Positions 25,076 to 33,725 of a stretch of DNA of 64,000 nucleotides are shown piece by piece. Source of the stretch: Paludisphaera soli (GTDB lineage: Bacteria > Planctomycetota > Planctomycetia > Isosphaerales > Isosphaeraceae); assembly GCF_011064595.1 (NCBI RefSeq), contig NZ_JAALJI010000005.1, forward strand, positions 1-64,000, read 5' to 3'. The notes under the pieces are model-generated. The model worked only from the letters and a program-made list of their open reading frames with translations, was not told the DNA's origin and made no database searches. The translations under genes and the position numbers were made by a program. Within the stretch, counting starts at the first letter, position 1. Each line of letters opens with the position of its first letter.

Positions 25076-26254
25076 TCAGGGGATCCGGTTGTACTTCCGG
25101 AGCGCCTCGCGGACGCGGTCGACGGGGATCGCTTCGACGGACCGGCCGCCGGCGCCGGTCATGTCCTCGGCCCGGAGCAGGGCGTTGCAGACGGCCTCCT
25201 CGACGCCTTCCAGCGCGGCCTGGAACAGGGGGGAGACGGCGTCGGTGGGGAGGACGGTGCGGGGGCGGCGGCGTTCGTCGCCGTGGGCGACGCGGAGGCC
25301 GGGCGCGGTGGAGAAGGCGACGGCGTAGTCGCCGCTGCCGTTGGTGAACGACGAGCCGACGCGGGCCAGGCCGAACACGGCGCGGGCCGCCAGCCGCTTC
25401 AGGTCGCGGGCGTCGAGCGGGGCGTCGGTCGCCACGACGATCAGGCACGAGCCGTCGCCGTCGCGGCGGTCGCCCTTGTCCGGCGGGTCGTTGGCGGCGA
25501 CGCGGAAGGCGTGGCGGCCCAGCTCCTTGCCGATCGGGGCGCCGGCCATGGTGAGCACGCCGCCGAAGTTCGCCTGGACGAGCACGCCGACCGTCCAGCC
25601 GCCGAGGCGGTCGGGGAGCTTGCGCGAGGACGTGCCGATCCCCCCCTTCCAGCCGAAGCACTCGCAGCCCGTCCCCGCGCCGACGTTCCCCTCGGCGACC
25701 GGGCCGTCGGCCGCGGACTCGATCGCGCGGAGGACGTGCTCGCGGCGGACGTGCAGGCCGCGGATGTCGTTGAGCCCGCCGTCGTTGGTCTCGCCGACCA
25801 GGGCGTTGACCGAGCGGACGTCCTCGTGGCCGGGGCGATCCAGGGTGTAGCGGACGACGGCCTCGACCGCCGCGCCGACGGAAAGGGTGTTGGTCAGGAC
25901 GATCGGCGTCTCGATCGCGCCGAGTTCCTCCACCTGGGTCGAGCCCGCGAGCTTGCCGAACGCGTTGCCGACGAACACCGCGCCCGGGACCTTCTCGCGG
26001 AAGAGGTCGCCGCCGTGCGGCAGGATCGCCGTGACCCCGGTGCGGACCGAGGCCCCCTCGATCAGCGTGGTCTGCCCGACCTTGACCCCGGGGACGTCGG
26101 TGATCGCGTTCAGCGGCCCCGGCGCGAACACGCCGGGGGCGACGCCCAGCTCGCGAACGCGAGGCCGCGGCGGCGCGGGGGGCTCGGCGGCGGGAGCGGG
26201 GAGGTTGAAGACGACGGCGATCGTGAGACATCGAAGGAGCTGGCGGGTAGTCAT
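25076..26254 (-). CDS. P1 family peptidase (DmpA/L-aminopeptidase, S58)
   Basis: A 392-residue exported N-terminal-nucleophile peptidase. A signal peptide (MTTRQLLRCLTIAVVFNLPA) is followed by 'LNAITDVPGVKVGQTTL', 'GVTAILPHGGDLF', 'VFVGNAFGKLAGSTQVEELG', and the self-cleavage site 'SFTNGSGDYAVAFS' where Ser307 becomes the new N-terminal nucleophile in this family. Known members release N-terminal residues from short or D-amino-acid peptides. The ATG 26254 is chosen over upstream frames that run through REP sequence. It is periplasmic by its leader. Confidence 0.92.
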   Translation of the reverse strand: MTTRQLLRCLTIAVVFNLPAPAAEPPAPPRPRVRELGVAPGVFAPGPLNAITDVPGVKVGQTTLIEGASVRTGVTAILPHGGDLFREKVPGAVFVGNAFGKLAGSTQVEELGAIETPIVLTNTLSVGAAVEAVVRYTLDRPGHEDVRSVNALVGETNDGGLNDIRGLHVRREHVLRAIESAADGPVAEGNVGAGTGCECFGWKGGIGTSSRKLPDRLGGWTVGVLVQANFGGVLTMAGAPIGKELGRHAFRVAANDPPDKGDRRDGDGSCLIVVATDAPLDARDLKRLAARAVFGLARVGSSFTNGSGDYAVAFSTAPGLRVAHGDERRRPRTVLPTDAVSPLFQAALEGVEEAVCNALLRAEDMTGAGGRSVEAIPVDRVREALRKYNRIP

Positions 26255-26304
26255 GAATCGTCGCCTTTCCGAACCGGCGGCGGCAGGTTGACGCCCCGGC
26301 CCCT

Positions 26305-26331
26305 GCGCCCGGGCGGGCCGCCCGGGCCACC
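26305..26331. repeat. REP palindrome 1 near the RAYT gene
   Basis: GCGCCCGGGCGG-G-CCGCCCGGGC followed by CACC. The stem pairs GCCCGGGCGG with CCGCCCGGGC. Same orientation as the copy at 27000. Confidence 0.85.
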
Positions 26332-26370
26332 GTATTCGATTCCCATCGGCCTCGGCAAGGTCCCCGGGAC

Positions 26371-26976
26371 TCAAGAATCTGGTGGCCCGGGCGGTCCGCC
26401 CGGGCGAGCGGGGCTGAAGCCTTCCTCGAAGCCCTGAGCATCGCCATACCACCACGGGTAATCCTCGGGGGTCGGGCAGAGGCCGGCCTCGACGGGATTG
26501 TTGTTCATATAGACCCAGGTCTCCCAGAACTCAGGCTCGTCGCGCATGATGCGGTCATAGCGCTCGTCCTGCCAAACAGGGCCCGAAGTGGCGTGAAGCC
26601 TATTGATGGCTCGCGCCGAGAACCCCTTGTTGGTGTGAAGGATCTCCGCCAGCGAGTAGAAAGTCCCATCCTCGCGCCGAACGGGCGTGGTCAGGACGTG
26701 GACGTGGTCCGGCATGACGACGATGGCGTGGAGCAGATAACGCCGACGGTCCCAGTGCCGCCAATTGCCCAGGACGAGGGAGCGGTCGGCCTCGTCGAGC
26801 GCCCGCCCCGGGGCGCAGCGATAGGTCAGGAAGTACGTCGAGCCGCCGAGCTGCCAGTGGGGCAGGGTCCGCCTCGTCCGGAGCAGGCGGGAGTCGATCG
26901 GCCTGATCCGACGGTCGGGGCCTGGCGGGGCGGGGGGGCCGCCATCGGGGGGGTCGCCCGACTGCGAATGGGACAT
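26371..26976 (-). CDS. REP-associated tyrosine transposase (RAYT, Y1/HUH family)
   Basis: A 201-residue single-stranded-DNA transposase of the IS200/IS605-related RAYT group, whose members bind and cleave REP hairpins. The HUH motif is 'MPDHVHVL'; the catalytic Tyr is probably in 'WQDERYDRIMRDE'; the family tail 'YMNNNPVEAGLCPTPEDYPW' is present. 'LGGSTYFLTYRC' gives the first strand. The ATG at 26976 follows GGAGCC. The last twelve codons (ARPGGPPGPPDS) are written by a REP copy. REP palindromes lie on both sides, so the enzyme and its probable substrates are together. Confidence 0.92.
   Translation of the reverse strand: MSHSQSGDPPDGGPPAPPGPDRRIRPIDSRLLRTRRTLPHWQLGGSTYFLTYRCAPGRALDEADRSLVLGNWRHWDRRRYLLHAIVVMPDHVHVLTTPVRREDGTFYSLAEILHTNKGFSARAINRLHATSGPVWQDERYDRIMRDEPEFWETWVYMNNNPVEAGLCPTPEDYPWWYGDAQGFEEGFSPARPGGPPGPPDS
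26381..26409. repeat. REP palindrome 2, inside the RAYT coding end
   Basis: GGTGGCCCGGGCGG-T-CCGCCCGGGC, in inverse orientation to the copies at 26305 and 27000. It supplies the C-terminal codons of the RAYT gene just before the TGA at 26371. Confidence 0.85.
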
Positions 26977-26999
26977 GGGTGGCTCCTCCCAGGGCGCTC

Positions 27000-27027
27000 G
27001 CGCCCGGGCGGACCGCCCGGGCCACCA
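27000..27027. repeat. REP palindrome 3 near the RAYT start
   Basis: GCGCCCGGGCGG-A-CCGCCCGGGC followed by CACCA, just upstream of the RAYT ribosome site. It is the third copy of the same hairpin within 730 bases. Confidence 0.85.
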
Positions 27028-27074
27028 TTCTTCTCTTCACTCATCCATAAGCGGCGCCCTGCCCGGCCGCCACG

Positions 27075-27118
27075 AAAAAAAAGGCCCGCCCCCGACGTCG
27101 AGGCGTCGGGGGCGGGCC
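27075..27118 (-). terminator. Intrinsic terminator of the secDF operon
   Basis: On the minus strand a 15-base-pair perfect stem (GGCCCGCCCCCGACG with its complement) and a six-base loop are followed by eight T residues. It lies about 30 bases beyond the secDF stop. This is the clearest rho-independent terminator in the window. Confidence 0.93.
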
Positions 27119-27145
27119 CTGGATGGGGGGGAGTCTTCGTTGGCG

Positions 27146-30100
27146 TCAGCGCGAGGCGACGGCCTTGGACGACTTGTCGCCGGGCCTGGCGAGGGCGTCG
27201 TGGCCGTGGTCCTCGTGGCCGATCCAGTCGACGAGGATCGGGGTGGCGATGTACACGGTGCTGTAGGTGCCGCTGAGGAAGCCGACGACCAGGGCGAAGG
27301 CGAAGCCGTGGAGCCCCTCGCCGCCGAGGACGTACAGGACGACCACGACGAGCCAGGCGGTGAGCGACGTCAGGATCGTCCGGCTGAGGGTCTGGTTGAT
27401 GGCGTCGTTGACCAGCTTGGGGGTGAGGTGGGGGCTCTTGCCCTTGATCTCCCGGATGCGGTCGAAGATGACGATCGTGTCGTTCACCGAGAAGCCGATG
27501 AGCGTCAGGAAGGCCGCGACGATCGGCAGGTCGATCTTGAACTGGTCGATCATCAGCAGCGTGTTCAGCCCAGGCACGAGCGCCAGCCAGTAGCTGACGG
27601 CGATGGCGCCCAGGGTGATGAGCACGTCGTGGACGACGGCGAGCACCGCGGCCAGGCCGTAGGTGAAGGAGTGGAACCGCCACCAGAGGTAGAAGATGAT
27701 GATCAGCCAGCTCGCCACGGTGGCGATCAGGGCCAGGGTCCGGGTCTCCGAGGCGACCGTGCTGCCGAAGTTGGCGATCCGCTCGAACAGCATGTCGCGG
27801 TTGTTGGCCAGCGAGTCCTTCAGCGCGGCGAGGTGGGCCTGGGCGGCGTCGGGATCCAGGTCGGTCTTGAGCACCAGCCGGGTCCCCTCGGCGGGGGCCT
27901 GGCCGCCGGAGCCGGCGGGGACGATCTCGAACCGGGAGTTCGGGTTGACGATCCCGGCGGCGTCGAGCACGCGGGCGAACTCGGCCGAGACGACCTGGGC
28001 CGGCGGCTGGGTGCTGTTGAACGACGTGGTGTTGAACGCCAGCTCATACTCGCGGCCGCCGGCGAACCGGGCCGCGATCGTCGACGGGGCTTTCGCCCCG
28101 GCGGCCGCGGCGGCGGGGGCCGGCGCCCCGGCGAGGGCCTTCTCGGCGCCCACGGTCATCTCGACCTTGGCGAGCGACGGGCCGAACGCCTCGATGATCT
28201 GGTCCTTGACCTTCGTCGAGTCCTGCTCGGTGGTCCGGATGTTGAACCGGGCCGCCTTCTCCTTCTGGTTCTGGCTGACGCGGAGGCTCTCGATGGTCAC
28301 GTCGGGCAGGACGCCGGCCTTCTCGCGGACGAACTCCGTGCGCTTGCTGTCGGTCAGGCTGCGGACGGTGGCGTCGGCCTCGTTCAGGCGGATGGTGACC
28401 AGGGTGCCGCCGGTGAAGTCGATGTTGTACATCGTCCGGCCGCGGGCGAAGAACGCGGCCAGGCCCAGAACGATCAGCACCAGGGAGACCGCCATGCAGT
28501 AGTAGCGGGGGCCGACGAAGTCGATGTTCGTCTTCTCGAACATCTTGCGGAAGTGCAGCTCGCGGAGCCAGCCGTGCAGGTAGGCGGTCTCGAAGATGTA
28601 CCGCGACATGAAGACCGCGGTGAACAGGTTCCAGAGCATGCCCAGGATCATCGTGAGGGCGAAGCCCTTCACTTCCTCGGTCCCCACCGCGTACAGCACG
28701 ATCGCCGCCAGCAGGTTGGTGACGTGCGAGTCGAAGATCGTCACCCAGGCCCGGTTGAACCCGTTGCGGATCTGCTGGGCGAGCCCGGCCCCGCGCTCCT
28801 TCTCCTCCCGCATGCGCTCGAAGACCAGCACGTTGGCGTCGACCGCCATGCCGATCGTCAGCGCCAGGCCCGCCAGGCCCGGCAGCGAGAACGTGGCCTG
28901 GATGAACGCCATCGAGCCCACGAGCAGGATCATGTTCACGATCAGGGCCACGACCGCCACCACGCCGGCGAACCGGTAGTAGGCGATCATGAAGATCGGC
29001 ACGATCAGCATCGAGACCCAGATGGCCCGCCAGCCCTTGGCGATCGAGTCCTCGCCGAGCGTCGGGCCGACGTTCTCCTCCTGGAGCGGCGTCGGGTCGA
29101 GGCTCGCCGGCAGGCTGCCGGCCTGGAGGATGTTGATGAGGTGCTGGACCTCCTTCAGCTTGAAGCCCTGGCCGCCCCCCTCGATGATCCCCGAGTCGCG
29201 GATCTCCGAGTTGATCGACGGGGCCGACATCACCAGGTTGTCCAGCAGGATCGCCAGCTGGTAGCGGAAGGCGTCGCCTTCCTCGGGCAGGTGCTCGCGG
29301 GTCAGCTGGCCGAACTTCCGGGCCCCCTGGCGGTTGAACTGGAAGCCCACCGCCGGCTGGAGCTTCTCGTCCGTCTGCTGATACGCCCGCGAGAGGTACT
29401 TGCCGGTCACGTCCTGGCGGTCCTGGACGCAGAGGATGAAGATCTCGGTGCGGCCGTCGGAGACCTTCTCCTCGCGGACGATCGGGTCGCCGGGCCGGGG
29501 GTTCGTCGGGTCGCCGCCGCGGATGCCGCTGGGGTTGTACTCGACCCGATACGAGGCGATCGACTTGAGATTGTGGGGCTCGGCCAGGGTCAGCGTGTCG
29601 GCCGTGTTGCGGACGATCGGGATCGCCAGGGTCTTGTCGGCGCCCCCCGCGTCCTTGCCGGTCAGCACGACCTCCACGCCGGCGTAGAGGTCGCGCTTCC
29701 AGCGCTGATTCGGGTCGGTGATCGTGACGTCGGTGAACTGGGGGTCGTTCCCGTTGGAGATCTCGCCCAGGCGGGCCCACTTGTAGCGGGCGGGGGGCTT
29801 GGCCAGGCCGCCGGGGCCCATGGCGCGGGCGATCGCCTCGGAGTCGTGCTTCTGGTTGGCGAGGATGCGGAACTCCAGCGAGCCCACGTCCGTCAGCATG
29901 TTCTTGATCTCTTCGACCTCCTCCGGGCTCGCCTTCGGGAGGATGATCTCCAGCCGGTTGTTGCCGATGTTGCGGATCGGCGTCTCCTTCACCCCCTGCG
30001 GGTCGGCGCGCTGCTTGAGCGCGGCGATCAGCTCCTCCATGTTGAAGTTGGGGGCCTGCTGGCTCTCCTTGGCGACCTCGTACACGAGGATCGTCCCCCC

Positions 30101-30211
30101 GGAGAGGTCGATGCCCAGCTTCAGCTTCTTCTCGGGGGGATACATGGCGATCAGGCCCAGGAGGGTCGATCCCACGATCAGGATGCTCTTCCAGTTCACT
30201 AGGTTCTTCAT
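27146..30211 (-). CDS. secDF: Protein translocase subunit SecDF (fused)
   Basis: A 1021-residue fusion of SecD and SecF, an RND-type membrane machine that uses the proton gradient to pull secreted proteins across the membrane. The SecD part has an N-terminal helix, 'LGIDLSGGTILVYEV', the P1 domain end 'NLVMSAPSINSEIRDSGIIE', and 'GMAVDANVLVFERMREE'. The SecF part starts near residue 580 with 'YNIDFTGGTLVTIRLNE' and has 'GFSVNDTIVIFDRIREIKGK'. Periplasmic Ala/Pro insertions are longer than usual. It is the last gene of the tgt-yajC-secDF operon. Confidence 0.96.
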   Translation of the reverse strand: MKNLVNWKSILIVGSTLLGLIAMYPPEKKLKLGIDLSGGTILVYEVAKESQQAPNFNMEELIAALKQRADPQGVKETPIRNIGNNRLEIILPKASPEEVEEIKNMLTDVGSLEFRILANQKHDSEAIARAMGPGGLAKPPARYKWARLGEISNGNDPQFTDVTITDPNQRWKRDLYAGVEVVLTGKDAGGADKTLAIPIVRNTADTLTLAEPHNLKSIASYRVEYNPSGIRGGDPTNPRPGDPIVREEKVSDGRTEIFILCVQDRQDVTGKYLSRAYQQTDEKLQPAVGFQFNRQGARKFGQLTREHLPEEGDAFRYQLAILLDNLVMSAPSINSEIRDSGIIEGGGQGFKLKEVQHLINILQAGSLPASLDPTPLQEENVGPTLGEDSIAKGWRAIWVSMLIVPIFMIAYYRFAGVVAVVALIVNMILLVGSMAFIQATFSLPGLAGLALTIGMAVDANVLVFERMREEKERGAGLAQQIRNGFNRAWVTIFDSHVTNLLAAIVLYAVGTEEVKGFALTMILGMLWNLFTAVFMSRYIFETAYLHGWLRELHFRKMFEKTNIDFVGPRYYCMAVSLVLIVLGLAAFFARGRTMYNIDFTGGTLVTIRLNEADATVRSLTDSKRTEFVREKAGVLPDVTIESLRVSQNQKEKAARFNIRTTEQDSTKVKDQIIEAFGPSLAKVEMTVGAEKALAGAPAPAAAAAGAKAPSTIAARFAGGREYELAFNTTSFNSTQPPAQVVSAEFARVLDAAGIVNPNSRFEIVPAGSGGQAPAEGTRLVLKTDLDPDAAQAHLAALKDSLANNRDMLFERIANFGSTVASETRTLALIATVASWLIIIFYLWWRFHSFTYGLAAVLAVVHDVLITLGAIAVSYWLALVPGLNTLLMIDQFKIDLPIVAAFLTLIGFSVNDTIVIFDRIREIKGKSPHLTPKLVNDAINQTLSRTILTSLTAWLVVVVLYVLGGEGLHGFAFALVVGFLSGTYSTVYIATPILVDWIGHEDHGHDALARPGDKSSKAVASR

Positions 30212-30406
30212 CGGCGTTCCTCAAGCCCCGCAGGCGGCGGCCGACCGCGGTCCCTGGTCGGCGGAAAATCGGGATTGGATCGGTGGATTCAGAGGCGGTC
30301 TCGGCCTACCGCACGCCTTCGCGGGCGGGCCGACGGTGATGCCATGCAAGGCGGTGCGGGCTGCCGAAGGCCTCCCGGGCGGGCCGACGGCGCGGCGGAG
30401 TTCGTG

Positions 30407-30470
30407 CTCGTCCCCCCCTTCATCCGGCCCTTCGGGCCTTCTTCCCCCGCCCGGGGGAAAGGACGTCGAT
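30407..30470. repeat. SPG-family palindromic unit between yajC and secDF
   Basis: CGTCCCCCCCTTCATCCGGC, CCTTCGGG, then CTTCCCCCGCCCGGGGGAAA and GGACGTCGATCG. It lies inside the operon, so it is transcribed; its hairpin lacks a T tract on either strand and should not terminate strongly. Confidence 0.8.
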
Positions 30471-30504
30471 CGCCCCAAAAAGGGGGGAGGGGACCTCGGC
30501 CGGG

Positions 30505-30846
30505 TCAGTCCGAGTTCGCCCCCGGGCCTTCCAGCACCCGCACGACGCTGGCGCGGGTGACGCTCATCTTGCCTTCGTCGATCCGCAGCCCCACGCGGTC
30601 CGAATTCGGGTCGATCGACACGACGGTCCCGTAGATCCCCCCGGCGGTGACCACCTTGTCGTTCTTCTTCAGGGCGTCGATCATCGCCCGCCGCTTCTTC
30701 TCCTGGTCCTTCTGGGGGAGGTAGATCATGAAGTAGAAGAGCAGGGGGATCGGCAGCAGGAAGATCAGCGTCGTCCAGTTGCTGGGCGGCGCGCCCGCGT
30801 CCTGGGCGAAGAGGGGGCCGATCGCTTCGAACAATCCTGGCATCAT
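30505..30846 (-). CDS. yajC: Preprotein translocase subunit YajC
   Basis: A 113-residue protein with one N-terminal membrane helix ('LIFLLPIPLLFYFMIYLP'), then 'QKDQEKKRRAMIDALKKNDK' and the beta domain 'VVTAGGIYGTVVSIDPNSDR', all standard for YajC, which associates with SecDF. Two Met codons lie at the start (30846 and 30843). It sits between tgt and secDF as in most bacteria. Confidence 0.96.
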   Translation of the reverse strand: MMPGLFEAIGPLFAQDAGAPPSNWTTLIFLLPIPLLFYFMIYLPQKDQEKKRRAMIDALKKNDKVVTAGGIYGTVVSIDPNSDRVGLRIDEGKMSVTRASVVRVLEGPGANSD

Positions 30847-30943
30847 GGGGGTCCGATTAAGGCTGGCGTTTCGCGGGGGCCTTCGGCGCGGGGCGGGGCG
30901 GCACGGGGCCCGGCGGCGGCCGGATTTTCCTGCACTCTAACGC

Positions 30944-32134
30944 CTAGGGTCCCAGGGCTTCAAGCACTTCCAACCGCAACTGGACGAATCGACCGGCCCT
31001 TATCGCCTCGCGGGCCCTCCCCATGAGGCGGTGGAGATACGCCAGGTTGTGGATCGACGCCAAAATAGGCCCCAGCATCTCCTTGGCCAGGAACAGGTGC
31101 CGCAGGTAGGCCCGCGAGAACTTCGCGCAGGCGAGGCAGTCGCAGCCCTCCTCCAGCGGCCGGGGGTCGCGGGCGTGGGCCGCGTTGCGGAGCTTCACCT
31201 GGCCGCTCGCGGTGAAGCAGGTCGCGTTGCGGCCGTTGCGGGTGGGCATCACGCAGTCGAACATGTCGATCCCCGCCAGCACGGCGTCGAGCAGGTCCTG
31301 CGGCCGGCCCACGCCCATCAGGTAGCGCGGGCGGTCCTCCGGCAGGCGGTGGACCGAGACGTCGAGGGCGCGGCGGACCTCCTCGCGGCTCTCGCCCACG
31401 CTCACGCCGCCGACCGCGTAGCCGTCGAAGTCCATCGCGATCAGGGCCTCGGCGCAGCGGCCGCGGAGGTCCTCGTGCGAGCCCCCCTGGACGATGCCGA
31501 AGAGGGCCTGGTCGGGCCGCCGCTTCGCGTCCTTGCAGCGGGCGGCCCAGGCGATCGTGCGGTCGACGGCCTTCGCGATCTCGGGCTTGGCGGAGGGGAG
31601 GGGGGGGCACTGGTCGAGGCACATGGCGACGTCGGCGCCGAGGGCCTCCTGGATCGCCACGGCGCGCTCGGGGGTCAGCTCCAGGAGCCGGCCGTCGAGG
31701 TGGGAGCGGAACGTGGCCCCCTTGTCGGTGATCTTCGCCTTGTCGGCGAGGCTGAAGACCTGGAACCCGCCCGAGTCGGTGAGGATCGGGCCGTCCCAGG
31801 CCATGAAGCGGTGCAGGCCGCCGAGGGCGGCGACCGTCTCCTCGCCGGGGCGGAGGGCCAGGTGATACGTGTTGGCGAGGATCATCCGCGAGCCCACGCC
31901 GCGGAGCTGCTCCGGGGTCAGCCCCTTGACCGTCGCCTGGGTGCCGACCGGCATGAAGACGGGGGTCTCGACCGGGCCGTGGGGGGTGTGAAGGGTCCCC
32001 GCGCGGGCGGCGGAGCCGGCGTCGCGCGCCGTCGCGGTGAAGCGGACGGGGCGGACGCCGGGCGGGGTCGTCGACTCGGTCGTGGGGGGGGCGGCCCCTG
32101 GCGCGTGGGCGTCGGCGGCGGTGTCCGGGCTCAC
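30944..32134 (-). CDS. tgt: Queuine/preQ1 tRNA-guanine transglycosylase
   Basis: A 396-residue enzyme exchanging G34 for preQ1 in tRNAs with GUN anticodons. The general acid is Asp120 in '[13 protein letters not shown]', the nucleophile Asp lies in '[13 protein letters not shown]', and zinc ligands are in '[20 protein letters not shown]'. The GTG start at 32134 adds about 30 low-complexity residues before the conserved '[10 protein letters not shown]'; no better start is present. It begins seven bases after the TPR/alpha-CTD gene, so the two are cotranscribed. Confidence 0.96.
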   Translation of the reverse strand: MSPDTAADAHAPGAAPPTTESTTPPGVRPVRFTATARDAGSAARAGTLHTPHGPVETPVFMPVGTQATVKGLTPEQLRGVGSRMILANTYHLALRPGEETVAALGGLHRFMAWDGPILTDSGGFQVFSLADKAKITDKGATFRSHLDGRLLELTPERAVAIQEALGADVAMCLDQCPPLPSAKPEIAKAVDRTIAWAARCKDAKRRPDQALFGIVQGGSHEDLRGRCAEALIAMDFDGYAVGGVSVGESREEVRRALDVSVHRLPEDRPRYLMGVGRPQDLLDAVLAGIDMFDCVMPTRNGRNATCFTASGQVKLRNAAHARDPRPLEEGCDCLACAKFSRAYLRHLFLAKEMLGPILASIHNLAYLHRLMGRAREAIRAGRFVQLRLEVLEALGP

Positions 32135-32141
32135 GGCGGGG

Positions 32142-33536
32142 TCAGTCGTTCTTGAGCTTCAGGCCGAGCGCGGCGAGCTTGTCGCGGACCTCGTTGAGCG
32201 AGGTGACGCCGAAGTTCTTGCACTCCAGCAGGTCGTCGCCCGACCGCTTGGCGAGGTCGCCGACGGTCTGGAGGTTGAGCTTGCTCATGCACTTGCGGGC
32301 CCGGACCGACAGGCTCAGCTCGCTGATCGGCTTGCTGAGCATGGCCTGCATCTCGGGGGAGACTTCCTGCGCCGGCTCGGCGCGGTGGTCGCCGGCGCCG
32401 TTCGGGCCGCCGCGTTCGGCACCTTCCAGGGCCATGCCCAGGCGGACCCCCTTGGAACGCATCATCTCCTTGATCTCGGCGAGCGAGGTCTCGCCGAAGT
32501 TCTTGGAGGCCAAAAGCGCCGCCTCGGTGGTCCGGGTGAGGTCGCCGAGCGTCCGGATGTTCATCTTGCGGAGGCAGTTGCGGCTGCGGACCGACAGTTC
32601 GAAGTCGGTGACGGGGATCTCCAGCAGCTGCTTGAGGACCGTGTAGCCCTTCTCGGCCTCCTCGTCGTAGTACATCCCCTTGCTGGCCTGGCAGTCCTTG
32701 ACGAACAGCCGGGCGCGGGGGTGGTTGGGGTCGTACTCCAGGACGTGGCGGTAGCACTGCTCGGCGTCGCGGAACTTCATCTCGTCCTCGTACAGCACGC
32801 CCAGGTTGATCCAGGCGGCGAGCGGGACGGGGGGGCGCTCGGTGCAGCGCTTGTAGAAGTCGACCGCGGCGTCGTCGTTGCCGTACAGGTCGTTGATGTA
32901 GGCCAGCTCGAAGAGGGCGCCGTTGTGGTCGCGGTCCAGGCTCAGGGCCTTCTCCAGCTCGGCGGCGGCCAGCTCCAGCTCGCCTTCGGCGGCGAGCACG
33001 GCCCCCTGCTGGAAGTGGAACTCGGCCGACGAGCCGACCGACTTCTCCAGCCCGTGGAGGATCTTCTTGGCCTCGGCGATCTTGGCGGCGCCCTGCTCGA
33101 ACCGGCCGTTGGACTCGTCGACCTTGCCCAGCCGCCGCAGCGCGCCGGCGCGGCGAAGCTCGGAGTTCTTGGCGTCGTAGCCGAGCTTGGCCGACTGCGC
33201 GAAGGCGTCGGCCGCCTCCTGGTACTTCTGGAGGTTCTCGTACGCCAGGCCCTGGAAGTACAGGGCCATGCCGAGGTCCCCGGCGCGGCGGAGCTGGTCC
33301 AGGCCGGCGGCGTAGCGGCCCAGCAGGACCTCGCCCACGCCCAGCCGCAGGTGGGCCTCGGGGTTGCCGCTCGGCTCCTTCTTCTCGCGGTCGCGGATCG
33401 TCCCCACGGCGTCGCGGAGGGTGCGGTAGCGGGAGGGGTCGCGGTTGAGCACCTCGCGCAGGTCGGCGACGGCCGAAACATCGAAGGGCGTGCGATCCAT
33501 GATCGCGCGGACGTCCGTGGTCATCATCTCAGTCAT
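32142..33536 (-). CDS. TPR protein with two RNA polymerase alpha C-terminal domains
   Basis: A 464-residue protein. Residues 30-300 are TPR repeats ('[20 protein letters not shown]', '[20 protein letters not shown]'). The end has two alpha-CTD (helix-hairpin-helix) units, '[38 protein letters not shown]' and '[38 protein letters not shown]'. In RNA polymerase this domain binds UP elements and activators. The fusion to TPRs suggests a factor linking transcription to protein interactions; its target is unknown. It heads the tgt-yajC-secDF operon and has a consensus-like promoter. Confidence 0.9.
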   Translation of the reverse strand: MTEMMTTDVRAIMDRTPFDVSAVADLREVLNRDPSRYRTLRDAVGTIRDREKKEPSGNPEAHLRLGVGEVLLGRYAAGLDQLRRAGDLGMALYFQGLAYENLQKYQEAADAFAQSAKLGYDAKNSELRRAGALRRLGKVDESNGRFEQGAAKIAEAKKILHGLEKSVGSSAEFHFQQGAVLAAEGELELAAAELEKALSLDRDHNGALFELAYINDLYGNDDAAVDFYKRCTERPPVPLAAWINLGVLYEDEMKFRDAEQCYRHVLEYDPNHPRARLFVKDCQASKGMYYDEEAEKGYTVLKQLLEIPVTDFELSVRSRNCLRKMNIRTLGDLTRTTEAALLASKNFGETSLAEIKEMMRSKGVRLGMALEGAERGGPNGAGDHRAEPAQEVSPEMQAMLSKPISELSLSVRARKCMSKLNLQTVGDLAKRSGDDLLECKNFGVTSLNEVRDKLAALGLKLKND

Positions 33537-33638
33537 CGCCGAATCATCTCCGTGTGCCGCCCGCATGCATCCAGGCCGACCGATCACCACCCGCGCGCGC
33601 CGGGCCGCGACGCCCAGGCCTCGGCGGGTGAATCCCAG

Positions 33639-33667
33639 ATCGTAAGCAATTTCCCTTGACTTGTCAA
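33639..33667 (-). promoter_or_regulatory. Sigma-70-type promoter of the TPR/alpha-CTD-tgt-yajC-secDF operon
   Basis: On the minus strand a perfect TTGACA (-35, bases 33662-33667) is separated by 17 bases from TACGAT (-10, 33639-33644). The spacing is ideal and the start codon is about 100 bases downstream. It is the best -35 match noticed in the window. Confidence 0.75.
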
Positions 33668-33725
33668 AGTCCGGCGAAACGGCGAGCCGCCCGAAACCAT
33701 GCGGCGCGGTCGGGATGCGGCCGGC

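Noticed and set aside
24928-26437. Continuation of the DUF4058 frame through the P1 peptidase region
   Set aside because: After the repeat the frame is antisense to a well-supported peptidase gene and has no DUF4058 features.
26305-27027. CRISPR array
   Set aside because: The repeated hairpins are only three, in mixed orientation, with unequal spacing and a gene between them. They are REP elements.
26975-30202. A 1075-codon open frame on the plus strand across secDF
   Set aside because: It is the antisense of secDF. GC-rich third positions remove stops; the composition (Gly/Arg/Asp-rich, no motif) is that of a shadow.
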